A stretch of DNA of 64,000 nt from Erpobdella octoculata (GCA_963978895.1 OZ022247.1:15322312-15386311), one strand, 5' to 3'; shown: positions 40,999 to 53,952, counted from the first letter of the stretch. Numbers and translations are program-made. Notes: generated from the letters alone by a model not told the origin.

Positions 40999-41640
40999 AT
41001 TAGTTAATTTTTTCGCCAAAGACTCAAAACGTCGAGGGGAAGCTAGACTATTTGCTAATTCACAATTACATACAGACAAGTTTTGTTGAACTTTTTAGTC
41101 CATTCTGCATTATTAGGAATAAGACTAAAAAGAGATTTAAAGCTTTTATTAACTTGGGCTAACTGGACAGTTTCGGACGTATCCATCTTCAGAGCCCCTA
41201 ATTTAATTTCATAAATATGAGTTAAAACATATAAGAATATATTGAGTATTGATATGAACTATTGTATGTTGATACAAAACGTTTAATATTGGTATGAAAT
41301 ATTGAATATTTATATGGAATGATTCGAAACGTTGAAATATGAAACATTGGATATTAGTATGACACCTTAAATAATGATATAAATCATTGGATTTTAATAG
41401 AAAACATTGATTATTGACATGGAGCATTGAAAGTTAATATGAACAAAGGATGAAACAATCTAAATTGAATATTTAAAAAAACCAACCAATAAAACTAGTC
41501 TGAAATAAAATTTACTCAATTTGTTAAAATATCGATATATAGACACGTAAACGTTTCTAATTCTACTGGAAAAAACCAATGTAATATACAGTCAACGTCG
41601 TTTTCTAGTTGTAATATTTACATTCCCAAGCAGGTGGTTA
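40996..41640 (-). mobile_element. PLE pseudo-LTR with hammerhead and repetitive UTR
   Basis: Minus strand: UTR with a degenerate ~27-bp tandem repeat (about 41219-41450, ATTGATATGAAACATTG-like), hammerhead (41156-41197), and an N-terminal module ([13 protein letters not shown]) truncated at the TA array. Confidence 0.7.
41156..41197 (-). ncRNA. Hammerhead ribozyme motif
   Basis: GGGCT/AGCCC, CTGAAGA, stem II GGATACGTCC, GAA, stem III ACTG-TC-CAGT, cleavage base T. Confidence 0.85.
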
Positions 41641-41699
41641 AATACGCATAGATCACACATGCTTTCGCCGACAGTCACGGGCATACAGGTGTATATATG

Positions 41700-44285
41700 T
41701 TGTACTGGCTGATGGTGACTTTAACGCTCGTATTGGAAACACTAGTCGTCCAGTGCATCCACGGATCGTCGGAGGATATTGCTACCACGCGCTCACAAAC
41801 AATAATGGCCAGAGATTGATCGATCTATGCGAATCAGCTGGAATGAGGCCGGCCCACGGCCGTTTTCAACACCAGCGCAGACATCTATACACCTACACTG
41901 ACCCCAGAGCTGAGAAATACCAGCTTGACCAAATACTTATAAGAGCTAAATGGTATTCCTCTTTGACTGACTGTTGTGCCTTCAACTCAATAGACGTTGG
42001 TTCGGATCATCGCTTTGTGTCTGCCAAGATCAGAATAAGGCTAAGAGTGACCAAAAGTAGAAAACTCAGGAGAGACGTTTTTAATACCTGCAGATTGGAT
42101 GATGCATTGGTGCAACGGTCTTTTGACCTGGAGTTAAGGAATCGCTTCGAGGCTCTTTTCGACGACCTGCGGATCTCTAACCATCTGGAGGAGATCGACA
42201 AAAAAGCGGAGTGCTTGGACAAAGCTCTGGTGGAGACCTGTGAAAAGGTTCTCGGCAAACGGAGGACATAAAGACGGTCACACTGGGTTGGAGAGCAGAC
42301 GATTCACCTCCAGCGGAAACAGGACAGAGCAAAAGAAAGGTACATGAGGATTTCAACAGTGGAGGATAAGAGGATTTGGAAAGGCCTCCGGGAGCAAGTT
42401 AATGAGTCTCTTATCATGGATGAAAGGACCTACCTTGAGACACAGCTCAGTGATCTGGAGGCGGCTGCCTCGAGGAATCAACATGATGAGGTTTGGAAAA
42501 TAATAGACAGAATCGGCGGCGGTGATAAAAAACATCCTGTAAAGGTGCGCAAACTCGATGGGAAACCACCTGCGTCCAAGGAGGATGGCTTGAATGAGTG
42601 GAGAACTTACTTCAACAATCTTCTCAACAACAAAAGCAAGTTTACAAGCTCGGCCTATCATCCTGTCCCATCGAATGACAACAACGAGATATCAACATCC
42701 AACTTCAGCTTAAGAGGAGTGAACGAGGCCGTAAAGCACCTCAAGTCAAATAGAGCTCCGGGCTTGGACTATGCGCTCACTGCAGAGGTACTCAAGAAAG
42801 GCGGAAACTTCATCAGAGAGCAAATCTATTTTATCTGCAACTTGGTTTTTGACAATCTCCACGCGCCCAGTACCTGGACATCCAATATCATCGTCACCGT
42901 GCCAAAGAAAGGAAATTTCCAACTGATGACTAACTACAGAGGTATCTCTCTCATGTCCATAGCAGCAAAGGTTTACAATCTAATGCTTCTCATCCGCATT
43001 AGAACTCCAATTGACAAGCTGTTAAGGAAAAACCAAGCTGGGTTCAGGATTGGACGTAGTTGTGTTCAACAGATTAACATCTTGAGACGTATCATGGACG
43101 GAGCATATAGTCAGAATATCCTGCTGTTCGTCACATTTATCGACTTCAAAAAAGCATTTGATTCGATTGATCGGGATATGATGTTTGCAATATTAAGACA
43201 CTATGGCATTCCCAATAAGATAGTCTCAGCCATAAAAGTACTATATGAAAATTCATCTAGCCAGGTCCTTGTTGAAGGGGAACTATCCGAGCCATTTAGT
43301 ATCACCACAGGAGTCCTACAGGAAGATGTCTTAGCCCCTTTCTTGTTTGTCATTGTAATCGATTATGTCATGAGACTAGCGGAACATGGTTTCGGCTATC
43401 TGACACACCGTCGCAATGGATCAAGACAGGCGGAGAGGAGGATTAATGACTTCGACTCTGCGGATGACATAGCCCTGTTGGAGAACTCAATAGAAGGTGC
43501 TCAGCGACAACTGAATGCTCTCAACGAAGAATCAAAAAAGGCTGGGCTGGAAGTAAACACCATGAAGACCGTACAGATGCGTCTCAACATCCCTGAAGAA
43601 TTTAATGCACCGAACCTCACAATCGACGGCGAAAAAGTAGAAGTGGTCCAGGACTTCAAATATCTTGGTTCTTACATGAACTCAGATGTCAAAGATATTG
43701 AGGCCAGAATCGCACTTGCATGGGGGGCTTTCCACAAACTGGAGAAGATCCTCACCTCCAGACACGTCGGTGTGATGCTGAGTGTGCGCTTCTTCAACGC
43801 TGCATGTGTATCGATTTTGTTGTATGGAGGTGAATCCTGGCTTGTAACAAAACGTTTGTCGATTAAATTGGACGTGTTTGCCAGCAAGTGTTATCGCAGG
43901 ATGATCGGTGTGGTTCAGTCAGAGGATCGTATGACAAATGAGGACCTGTACGACAGGGTACAATCAGCTCCTATCAGCACATTGATCCGTCATCGTCAGA
44001 TGTCTTTCACTGGTCACTGCCTACGTATGAACCAGGATGAACCGGCAAATATATACATGCTGTATACATCGAACGTAAGAGCTAGCAACAGACGCGGCCG
44101 TCCAAGAATGTCATACCTCGACCAGATGTCAACATACATGGGTTATGACACCACTGAGGATGTTAAAAGGGAAGCCACGGAGGCCAAAGGAGAGAAATGG
44201 AAGCTCAGATATTGTCGTCTGCGGAGTGGAGGGACCAACAAGTCCGGACGAAACGTAGTCGGTCGATGAAGATGATGATTATATA
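41700..44285 (+). pseudogene. RTE-type LINE ORF2 (5'-truncated, one stop)
   Basis: Starts inside the endonuclease (LADGDFNARIG, DVGSDHRFVS). After a single in-frame TAA at 42269 the same frame runs 641 codons: NRAPGLDYALTAEVLKK, FIDFKKAFDSIDR (A), QEDVLAPFLF (B region), DSADDIALL (C, with Ser replacing the usual Ala/Tyr side) and GRPRMSYLDQM near the C-terminus. The 3' end GATGAAGATGATGATTA fits RTE tails. Confidence 0.88.
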
Positions 44286-44398
44286 TATATAGTCTGTTTA
44301 TAATAAAGCTTACAGTTTTACATTTTGTAGTAATGTTTTAAACATTTTAAAAAAGTGTAAACAGACTACTAAAAACTTAGTTTCGGTTAAATGGCTTT

Positions 44399-44545
44399 TT
44401 TATGATAGTTTATAGTCCTTTACACCAAGTGTTTTAAGACGGAATTGGCTGTATGTAGGAAGCACACAAATACTTCTTGTGGTGGATCAAAGTTTGATTT
44501 TTTTAACTGTCTCTCCTCCTTTATCCAGGCTCGCAATGAGCGAGG
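44399..44545 (-). repeat. Retroposon 3' end, copy 2
   Basis: Reverse match of 9440-9575 including the end CTATAAACTATCATAAAA. Confidence 0.65.
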
Positions 44546-44549
44546 CGGA

Positions 44550-44593
44550 GTTCGGTTAAGTGGCGTGCGTATTTCAATAGAGCAAGTTTTTCG

Positions 44594-44648
<55 letters not shown>

Positions 44649-44700
44649 GTCGTTTTGCCATATAGTGGTAATATTACATGGCGTCGGAAAAGACAGTGAT
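44550..44700 (+). mobile_element. Mini-PLE: N-terminal module, (TA)n, C-terminal tail
   Basis: KWRAYFNRASFSEY ends in (TA)24 (44598-44645), and then the frame NVVLPYSGNITWRRKRQ and stop. The whole PLE body is replaced by TA. Confidence 0.7.
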
Positions 44701-44789
44701 TCATAATTGGTTTTAAATAGTTCCGACTTTATCGGATTTTTATATAGACTGATTTACAAAAAATTTTAATTCTTTAGTTCTGCAACATT

Positions 44790-45199
44790 GTCAATATTCT
44801 ATCTACCTGCAGATAAATACGCTGATGAAACTCTTGTTCCTTTCTTCCGCGACAGCCGAAAGATCCTTCTCAACTATGCGCAGACTCAAATTTTATCAAC
44901 GCACAATAATGGGCCAGACCCGGCTAAATGGGTTTGCCCAGATGACTATCAATCGCGACCTTAACATTAATGAAAAAGCCGTCATCGAATTTTTTTCGCC
45001 GAAAACTTCAACTGAATTTCATATTGTAATTTACTGTTCTAAATTAAATGTTATATGCTTTGTTATTAATAATTATTGCTGAAGATGTTAAGCTATGACT
45101 TTTGGGTGTCGTAAATTTCTCAGTAAAACTCCTTACTAATCAGTTATTCTCCCCGCCCAGCCCCCCCCCCGAAAAAATTTCTGGCTGCGCTCCTGGGCG
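44790..45199 (+). pseudogene. hAT transposase C-terminus and 3' terminus
   Basis: ATAERSFSTMRRLKFYQRT and GLNGF-like hAT dimerisation motif (44830-45010). The element ends with a C-run and CTGGCTGCGCTCCTGGG, a hAT-style end. Truncated on the left. Confidence 0.75.
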
Positions 45200-45375
45200 A
45201 TGAAGATGATGAGCCATTGCTTCAGGGAGAGGATGACAGATATCACGCGGTGGAGACGGCTGATGGAGTTGCAGTTTTACTGGCTACTGAAGAATGTATT
45301 GGTACTGATGCACCAGAATCGTTGGAGGTTGATTCTACTCATGATATGTTTCAGCTTGTGACAAACAATGTGAAC
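45200..45375 (+). pseudogene. PLE C-terminal tail fragment
   Basis: Coding ATEECIGTDAPESLEVDSTH then NNVN, matching the tail at 47786-48046, and cut by (TA)n right where the NIT motif should begin. Confidence 0.75.
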
Positions 45376-45385
45376 ATATATATAT

Positions 45386-45420
<35 letters not shown>

Positions 45421-45422
<2 letters not shown>

Positions 45423-46475
45423 GTGTTTTTAGCGTAGCTCGGCAGTAGATTTTCTTTCGTGCATGCTCCGTTAAAAATAACTGCCCATTTTTTGTTTATA
45501 ATTTTTTTAACATAAGATTCTAATCTACGGACAACAACTTTGTTTTTTAAGTAAAATTCTTTATTAATTTTCGTAGCGGGCTTACTGTACAGTTTCGGCT
45601 CGAAGGCCATCATCAGAGCCCTTTAAATAGAAAATAATGAAAATATTCAAAATGGACGAATGTGAAAGTCGAACTGAAAATGGAACAATTGCGAAACGTA
45701 TTTACTTAAAATAGACGATTAGGAAATAAATATAATTCGAACCGATATAATTGGGATAAAACCAAGAAGAGATAAAATAATGTGAGATAAAATTAAACTG
45801 AGGTACAAGAACAGAAATACTACTGTAAAAACAGAAAACGTGAAGTGAAATTGAGTTAGATATTGGTAGATGTTTGATATGGAATGAGAATCCGTTTTAG
45901 AAAGTATATAAACTTACTAGAAATCAACTTCGAAACGGCAGAGCGACCAGCGAAACAACAAACGAGGCAAGCGGAGTTGTTGTGTATGAAAATTAAAATA
46001 TTGAAGTATAAAACCGGAATGAGGGTATAAAAGTATAAGAAATTATAAAAGTATAAAAAATTATAAAAAAAATTTATAAAGAATATAAAAAATATAAAAG
46101 GTATAAAAGTTATAAAAATATAAAATTATAAAACTGAGTAAATGCGGCTATTCACTTTCGTCTGCGGAATGTTATGTTGCCGCAGTTAGTTAAATGAGGG
46201 AATGCTGACGAGCAGTCCACACGCACTGATCCGCTGTCATCGCCGGGCGGAACCGCTCGACTAACGCCGCCGGATACCGACGCCTCGACGCCGTGGCCCG
46301 GGGTGGAGCGTAGGTTGGCCTCGCCGGACCCCGGCGCGCCGATGCCATGACTCGGGTTAGAGTGCAGGTTAGCTCCGCTGGGTCCGCCAGACGCCGGCGG
46401 AAAGACGCGAAGAATAGGAGTAGAGTACGTGTCGTCGGAGTCAGACGTCTGCTCCTCGATGCAATGACCCGGAGT
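45421..46475 (-). mobile_element. PLE tail, UTR, hammerhead and N-terminal module (minus)
   Basis: Minus strand: a Gly/Ser/Pro-rich tail ending NCGNITFRRRK at about 46152, UTR with ATAAAA repeats, hammerhead, then [36 protein letters not shown], into TA. Confidence 0.75.
45578..45621 (-). ncRNA. Hammerhead ribozyme motif
   Basis: GGGCT/AGCCC, CTGATGA, stem II GGCCTTCGAGCC with TTCG loop, GAA, palindromic stem III ACTGTACAGT, cleavage base A. Confidence 0.88.
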
Positions 46476-47324
46476 TCGCCAACCAAGACTACAAATGTAT
46501 CTTATCACAGTTATGATCATCCTTGCGACCAATACGACAACGGCCCAGTTTGTGGTCCTGTTTCCTTTCCTCCATCTACCAACCATATTGAAGCGTTGGA
46601 CGCGGTCGAACAGTGCTCCACTGGTTTGTCAGCCATGAGCCAACCTCTTAGAGGCCTCGAGACTGCTGACCTGCGTGATGGTGATGGGACCGGTGCGATG
46701 TGTCCGCATTTGATCGATAACTGCAATATTACTATACGTAGACGTTGATCATTTTCAACTTTTAATTAAACTCTCAATTTTATCGATATCCTATTATCTT
46801 TGAATTGTAGCTTTAAATTCTTATTTTATTATTTTACCTCTTTGCTTTTATTAGTAATTTTCTTTTAATAGTTATATTTTACTACTTAATTTGGTTGTAT
46901 ATTTTAGCACATGTAATTTTTTATTTTTTCTTATTTTTTGTTTATTTTTTTTTGTTTATTTACTCCGAGGCAAAAAATTTGGTTGTTTCTTAGCGGTTTT
47001 CATATTTTGCTTTTACTCTTCTTTGTACTTTGACCTCGATTGATGTGTAAACATATCTGATATGTCTAGCCACACCATTTTATATATTTTCGTTGTAGCT
47101 GTAAATTAGTTTTATGAGTTCTGATGATGGCTAATAAAGCCGAAACCTGCAGGTCAGCTCATGACCAAAACATTCATAAAAATATATACCAGTTGGTTCA
47201 AAAGTGTCTTGGTATTTCTGATTTTCGAAAAGTTTCACGTTTGATAGAAAAAGTTTGTAATAAGAAATGGGCCATAGTCTTTAATAAAGCGTGTTTGAAA
47301 GAACATTTTGTTCCTAATTATTTG

Positions 47325-47330
<6 letters not shown>
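46476..47330 (+). mobile_element. PLE tail, UTR, hammerhead and N-terminal module (plus)
   Basis: Plus strand: tail ending IDNCNITIRRR at 46748, UTR, hammerhead, then IYQLVQKCLGISDFRK, NKKWAIVFNKACLKEHF, VPNYLKY, into (TA)n at 47327-47361. Back-to-back with the minus unit at 46475. Confidence 0.75.
47116..47160 (+). ncRNA. Hammerhead ribozyme motif
   Basis: Stem I GAGTT/AGCTC (one G-U), CTGATGA, stem II GGC..GCC, GAA, palindromic stem III ACCTGCAGGT, cleavage base C. Confidence 0.85.
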
Positions 47331-47361
<31 letters not shown>

Positions 47362-47365
<4 letters not shown>

Positions 47366-49915
47366 GCAAATTTTGGCAATAAATTTTCTTCTATACATGC
47401 TCGAAGAAAAACAGCTCTAAACTTAAAAGAAACAACTTTTTTCATAACACGTTCCACTTTTCTGAACTGTGGAACAAGACGAGCTTCAAACAAACTATTG
47501 AAATTCAAAGTTAGAAATTATTTTTATTACATATAATGCCGACGCGTTTCGGAGAGAAACTCTCCATTTTCAAGGCAAATGAAACGTAAACACAACGGAA
47601 AACCAAAAGCACAGAAAGAAACGAAAATGTTGCTCAAATATTCGAAAAGCAAAAGAAGAAAAATAAATAATACAAATAAAATAGAAAGAAAAAATAAATT
47701 TATATATAATAATAAATAAATAAAATAAAATAAATAACGAGTAAAACGAAACAAACATAAGGGGGGGAAATAAACAAGATACGATCTACTTCTTTCGCCT
47801 TCGTTGTGTGATATTCACGTTGTCTATCACATGTTGGAACATATCATGAGTAGAATCAACATCCAACAATTCTGGTGCATCAGTACCGATACATTCTTTA
47901 GCAGCCAGTGAAACCGCAACTACATCCGTCGTCTCCAACGTGTGAGATCTGTCAACCTCTCCCTGAAGCAATTGCTCATCGTTTTCATCAGGAAGCAGAT
48001 CAAGACGGGAACAGTCGAGACAACACGTAGCTGAGCCATCAGTCACAAGCTCAGAATCAATGACAGGAGGGGCAGACGGGGCAGCAACAAAACTAATTGA
48101 GGAATCAAATAGTTTTAAAGTGGAAGGAAATGTATCAAACTGTTTATTAATAGAAGGGGCAAGTTTTTTAATAAACAGAGCCTCACGAATCTTCAGGCGT
48201 GTAAAGTTATTTTCTCTAAATATTATTGTAGTGTTTTCATCAAGAAGTTTTCGTGTTGGTTTACAATGGTGTGAAGTGTTAAAATGTTGCTTTATTGCAC
48301 CGTTCTGAATTGGGCAAGACTTGTGCGGGTGTGACCTTTATATGTCTCCACCGTACTATGTGGAAGCGGGCATTGAAATAGGTACACGAGATGAGTCTGC
48401 TGTAGGGCGTTTGGGTGGTAAGAAAGGTTATTTCTGATGACTAAATTAGAGGTCTTAAGGTTTCTATAGTAAATGTGGATCTTCAACTTGTGCTTATCAG
48501 GCTCACAGAGAACAACATTTTTTCTAATAATAAGTTTTATGGCCCTTTCATCAGAAGCATAGTTACTGTGCATTTGATTGCAATAGAATAAAGGCACTTC
48601 TTCTACGCCAGAGGTTTGAACTCCCAGATGAGAAGATTTAGCTGAAGCTTCATTTTTGTTGGGTTGAACAAGACGTGAGACGAACTTATTAATGACTTCA
48701 TCAACGTATGAGTTGGCATAATTATTGTTAACAAGAAGCTGTTTTACACGAGTCACCTCCCTATGAAAACTACTCCAATCTTCACTCAAATTGTATGCAC
48801 GAAGAAGGTAGTTGTTGATAACACTAGTTTTATACCTGTCAGGGCATTCACTATGAGCGTTTAAACATACACCGGTATTGGATGGTTTGACGTAAACTGA
48901 TGGTGTGAGTCCATTAACTGTTTCAGTAACAAGAGTATCTAGAAAAGCAAGCTGATTGTGATTATTAGAATTTTCATAGGTGAATTTTAGTACAGAGTTT
49001 TCCTCAAATCTTTTCTTCAAATCCAGAATCTCTTTTTCAGAATCGACAAGAATAAAAATATCGTCAACGTATCTGGCATAAAGCAAAGGTTTATTGTTGT
49101 TGTCTTTGAAAACTTTGTTTTCCAAAAATCCCATGTAGTAATTGGCGAATAAAGGACCCAAGGGTGAGCCCATGGCAACACCATCTATCTGCAGATATAG
49201 ACCACCACCTGGGTGTCTAAAAGGAGAATCAAGAGTGCAAATATGAAGAATGTCAACCAGCAAATCCTCAGGAAAAGGAAGTGGTGACAACGAACGATGT
49301 CGATAAACATGGTCACAGATAACACGAATTGTTTCTTCAACAGGTACATTTGTAAATAAGCTTTCAACGTCAAGTGAGGCAATAATTCCATTGGCAGAAC
49401 AACCATGGATTAAGTTAACAAACTCCTGTGAAGATCGAAGACTGTACTGGCCAGGACAGTATGGTGTAAGCAATGTATTGATGTATTTAGCTAAGTTATA
49501 ATTAGCTGTAGGACATTGTGATATAATCGGTCGTAAGGGAAAGTTTTCTTTATGAACCTTTACAGTGCCGTACAAGTAAGCAGGAGAAAAATCACCAACA
49601 AGTTTAGTCAAGGTTTTATCTTTAGTATAAGACAACAGTTTATCAATCAGTTGATTAGTACGTTGTTTAATCTCGTTAGAAGGATCATGACTAATTTTCT
49701 TGAATTTATTGATGTCAGAGGTAATTGAATCCAGTTTAGTTAAATATTTGTCTCGATCCATGATAACATAACTTGAACCTTTATCAGTTTTTAAGACAAC
49801 AATATGATGATTATCCCTCAAAGACTTAGCAGCAGAACGAAGTCGTGGAGTAACAGAAGTTGGAAAGGGAACGTTTCTGTGAGTGTACCACTCACGTGTC
49901 AACTGTGCAACAAGT
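47362..49915 (-). pseudogene. PLE (minus): near-complete RT, damaged GIY-YIG, tail
   Basis: An open frame of 552 codons (49950-48292): LKTDKGSSYVIMDRDKY, YLYGTVKVHKENFPLRPIIS, SLDVESLFTNVP (A), DGVAMGSPLGPLFANYYM (B), RYVDDIFIL (C), LAFLDTLV, CPDRYKTSVINNYLLRA. The GIY-YIG reads YKGHTRTSLA (YIG changed to YKG), and a deletion/frameshift at about 48300 removes the RR..H segment. The tail (48046-47786) ends IDNVNITQRRRKK. UTR, variant hammerhead and N-terminal module (FRKVERVMKKVVSFKFRAVF) follow to the TA array. Confidence 0.9.
47537..47577 (-). ncRNA. Variant hammerhead motif (C3U/G8A)
   Basis: TGCC/GGCA, TTGAAAA, GGAGAG/CTCTCC, GAA, ACGCGT, C. Same as 31567-31607. Confidence 0.6.
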
Positions 49916-49916
49916 C

Positions 49917-50108
<192 letters not shown>

Positions 50109-50110
<2 letters not shown>

Positions 50111-50290
50111 AGCGCAGAGCGAACGAGAAAACCACCGGGAACGGGAAAGCGACTGAAATCGGGAGACAAGCGGGAACGGGAGAACGACCGGGAGAGCGTG
50201 ATAGCAAGCGGGGAAGGAAACGGGAGCAAGAGAAAAACGATAGAAAAACCTCTAAAAACCACGGGCAACGCCGGGAACCCCGGTAGCTTG
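50109..50290 (+). mobile_element. Helitron-type 3' end with minisatellite
   Basis: GCGGGAACGGGAGA-type minisatellite followed by AACCTCTAAAAACC and the hairpin CGGGCAACGCCGGG, as in the Helitron at 34383. The terminal CTAG is mutated (CCGGTAGC). Confidence 0.6.
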
Positions 50291-51239
50291 TTAATATTTT
50301 GTACAAGGCCAAATTTAAAAGCAATAAAAAGAATGAAAACGACGAAATGAATAAATTTTAGACGAGTGGGTGCAAACGGAAAAGATGGAATGAAAATAAA
50401 ATAAAAAAATAGGATTGCAAGAATATCTAATTTCGTTCAAACGAAAAGATGGAAAAGAAAAGATTGAATGAAAAAGCATCTGGTTTCAAGACAAAAGTCA
50501 AATAATTGATTTGTAGATCTCAAAGATAATGATGAACATTTTTTCCATTTGATCCAAATACGCATTCCCACTCCCGCTTGCTCTTCCGTTTTCGGCCAGT
50601 TTCCCTTTCATGATTGCTCTTGCGCTCCCGGTCGCTTTTCCCTTCCAGCATGCTTTCCCTTTTCCGTTCCCGCTCATTTTCAGTTTCCTTTCTCGGTCGC
50701 TCTACCACTCCCGCTTGCAAATTTTGTCTTATCTGCAAATTGCCAACATTGCAAAGCACCCTTTAAGCAACTTCTGCTGCACACCGCGCTATATAAATTG
50801 TCGTCTAAAAAAGGCAGGTATGATTTTCCAAGCATTCGTTTTTTTTTATTATTTTTCGAAAACCCAGCTTAACTTTCTGATGATTTTGGAATCAGTAAAA
50901 TAAGATCGCGGATGTTGATGGATTTGAAGATAAGATATTCTAATATAAAGAACAGCTGAATTTTCGAAGAAGCCTTGGCATGTCACACTCGGAATTCATT
51001 ATCGGATGCAGCGGCAGAGATCATTCAGGTTGCAAAAGTGAATGAACCTCGATCAACAGATACCGCCAATAAACCTGCACATCTTGATGTAGCACATAGT
51101 AGCTAGATCAGGAAAATCATATATATTATTATATATACACTAAAACTCGGGACTCGGCGCATGGACTCGATGAAAAATGACCCCAAAACTCGGTGCTCGC
51201 ACTCGGTATCAAATTTGTCAATCGGTCCACCCCTAATTT
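50291..51239. other. Repeat-derived non-coding DNA
   Basis: Includes a second inverted GC-richer minisatellite (50555-50730, CCCGTTCCCGCTC-like). A further G/C-patterned block near 51140-51230 (ACTCGGGACTCGG) resembles a DNA-transposon end. No gene seen. Confidence 0.45.
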
Positions 51240-51900
51240 GTAGTATTTTCAGCTTTTGAGTGGGAGTTAGTCTAAAAAACATACAACTCTCTTTTCTACC
51301 CTACGTTTAAGGTAACGAAAACTAAATTTTCAAAAAACGGTGAAACACGTATCTTTTTATTTAAAAATATAGATACTGAATTTCAACACTTTGACTTATT
51401 TAGGTTTTGAGTTTTCAAGCAAATTATTGTTTTTTCCACCCCACCTTTGAGGTCCCGGGAGCAAATTTATCAAAAAACAGTGAAACACGATTATCACTAT
51501 TTCTTAAGTAAATAATAAATACTAATTTTTACATCTGTAGCACTTACAGTTTTTGAGTTGCAGTTATTCTAAAATACAATTAACCTTATTTTTCACCCCA
51601 CATTAGAAGTCCTGAATACCAAATTTTAAAAAATTATTGAAACACGTATTTTTTATTTTGTAAGAATAATCTCAGTACTAAAATGCAAAAATTTCACATT
51701 TTTAGTTGATAGGGTTTCTAAGCAAATATTCTCTTTTTCCACACCACATTTGAGGTCCTGGAAACCAAATTAACAAAAAGTGGTAAGACACGTATATCTT
51801 TAATTTTTGATTAAAAAGTAAATAATCATTTTTACAGTTTTTGAGTGGCAGTTATTCTAAAAAACAAAAACATTATTTTTATGTTTGTTTAACAGAGGTT
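51240..51900 (+). repeat. Diverged 150-180 bp tandem repeat, locus 3
   Basis: Four degenerate units sharing TTTGAGGTCC-like and GAAACACGTAT-like blocks with 13790 and 22556. Confidence 0.7.
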
Positions 51901-52483
51901 TTGATGTTGTATATGCGCCCAACGTTTTCATTGTATATGAATCAGAAACTGTTATAAAGTATGTTACCATAATGTGACTAAGTTATTCAGAAATTCTGCC
52001 AGGCTCATACAAATAGTATTTTATACTTTTTAGTGTTAATCCAATTAATTTTATTTAACGTAGACATTTACTTTTGAGTGCATGCCATTTTAAAACCATT
52101 TGTTGTCATATCTGGAGAGATTAAAAATATATACATGTTAAAAGTATAGGTAGAAGGATTTTGTCCTGGGGATATTGTCCGGGGTAGATTGTCCTGATAT
52201 CATTTCCGAACTCAAGTTATAGGAGTTTAAAACGTTTTGGTGCCTAACATGAGTACACATTTACAGAACAAATGATTAATTTGCGTTTTTGCTGTGTATT
52301 ACTAATCAATTAGAATTGCATATGACTTTTTGATTTACACGAAATTACCACATTACCATCAACTTCACCACCACAACCATCATCACAACCAAAATAAGCA
52401 CCACTACAACAACCATCATCACCACATTACTACTATCACCATCACCATTGTCAACATTTTTTCAAACATCATTTTATGATAAC
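51901..52483. other. Intronic sequence
   Basis: Intron downstream of the transmembrane exon. A CACCATCATCACC-rich patch lies at about 52360-52450. Nothing else recognised. Confidence 0.5.
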
Positions 52484-52648
52484 CGATATCCATAGAAACA
52501 GAAGACTCTCTTTCAAGGTTTGTTTTCAGTCTGCTGTTCTGCTTCCTTATTTTTGACTTGTCAAAATTCCTGTGTAACAGACAAGCAATTGTAAACACCA
52601 AAATGCCAATACACACAGCTCCGCCCATGATTCCAAGAACAGTTGAAT
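52484..52648 (-). CDS. Receptor tyrosine kinase exon (transmembrane)
   Basis: A 165-nt minus-strand exon (2+162+1) with acceptor TTTGTCATTTCAG and the phase-matching donor GTTATC. Encodes a ~22-residue hydrophobic helix (GIMGGAVCIGILVFTIACLL) followed by a basic stop-transfer stretch (HRNFDKSKIRKQNSRLK) and a Ser-rich segment. Joins to 30213-30392 through a split glycine codon across a 22 kb intron. The donor is non-typical, so the exon 3' end is less certain than the rest. Confidence 0.8.
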
Positions 52649-52764
52649 CTGAAATGACAAACAAAAGCAGTTTTTTTAACTATAATTATAGTTAAAAGAT
52701 TATTATATCACATTAATTATAATTATATTATAACACAACTCAACCTCGTTATGTTACTTAGAGT

Positions 52765-53035
52765 TTTAAAATAAAAATTTAATTAAAATTTAATTAAAAT
52801 TTAATTAAAATTAAATTTTAATTAAATTTTAAACTTAATTAAATTTTAATTTTAATTAAATTTTAATTTTAGTTAAATTTTAATTTTAATTAAATTTTAG
52901 TTTTAATTAAATTTTAGTTTTAATTAAATTTTAATTTAATTAAATTTTAATTTTAATTAAATTTTAATTTTCATTAAATTTTAATTTAATTTTAATTTTA
53001 ATTAAATTTTAATTAATTTTTAATTAAATTAACTA
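52765..53035. repeat. AT-only minisatellite
   Basis: About 270 bp of TTTTAATTAAAT-type units, 15-17 bp, degenerate. Confidence 0.85.
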
Positions 53036-53140
53036 AAACCTTTATCTCATCTCATAATATGATTTATATGTATCTGTAGTGCTAAGTGCTGGGAGTTCTA
53101 TTGTGACAGGTCGAGTTGTTTTAGGGCTAGGAGAGTTATA

Positions 53141-53523
53141 TTATTTATAAGAAAATTGTTTGGTTATTGTCACATCTTTTAAGCAACTATGTAAGCAGAC
53201 AAGTTTATTGACATTATTTGGTCGAAGTGATGAGTGTGTCTTAATGATAATATAACCAGTCGAGCTGAACAATCGTTCACATGAAATTGAGGTAGCTGGT
53301 ATGCACAAAATGGTCTTGGAAAGGAATGACAATTTCGGATATCGGTTTTCATTAAGTTCCCACCACTATAGAGGGTGGACGGATTCAGGAACTTTCATCT
53401 CGATTTTATAACACAGGAATTCATCGAAAGAGTTATTGTCATTTTCGATTAATAGTTAAAAAAATTTAATCGCTAAAATTGTTTTAACGATTAATCGATT
53501 AATTAATTGTTAAATTTAGCAGC

Positions 53524-53526
<3 letters not shown>
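53141..53526 (-). pseudogene. hAT transposase C-terminus and terminus
   Basis: Minus strand dimerisation motif ILCIPATSISCERLFSSTG then LRPNNVNKLVCLH (53345-53141). A terminus-like GGGCTGCTAAATTTAACA starts at about 53525 beside TA. The middle is deleted. Confidence 0.75.
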
Positions 53527-53565
<39 letters not shown>

Positions 53566-53567
<2 letters not shown>

Positions 53568-53869
53568 CAAGAACAGTGTCTGGCAGCAGACTAGCTGTCG
53601 AGTCGAGCCGAAGTAAGGAGTTCTGAGCCTATCATAGTCGTAGTCTAATGTTAAGTAGCTCCGAATGACTGAGACTTCTAGCCATCATTTTTTGGTGATG
53701 GTCGGTAGCTCAGTTGGTAAGAGCGCTTGCATTTAGGCTAGGCGGTGTTGCCGTAGACACGTGGGTTCGATTCCTAGTAGAGTCTTATAAATATTTGCGT
53801 TACTTGTGGTGACAGGTAGTCATCCTATTTGTAGGCTCTTGAAACATTTCAAAGCAGTGTTTCACTTCG

Positions 53870-53872
<3 letters not shown>
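53566..53872 (+). mobile_element. tRNA-derived SINE, family 1
   Basis: A box TAGCTCAGTTGG (53706-53717) and B box GGTTCGATTCC (53764-53774), with body on both sides. TA arrays (53527-53565, 53873-53950) on both flanks. Confidence 0.8.

Positions 53873-53950
<78 letters not shown>

Positions 53951-53952
<2 letters not shown>

Noticed and set aside
45217..45399. Independent small gene
   Set aside because: It matches the PLE tail at 47786-48046 and is cut by a TA array.
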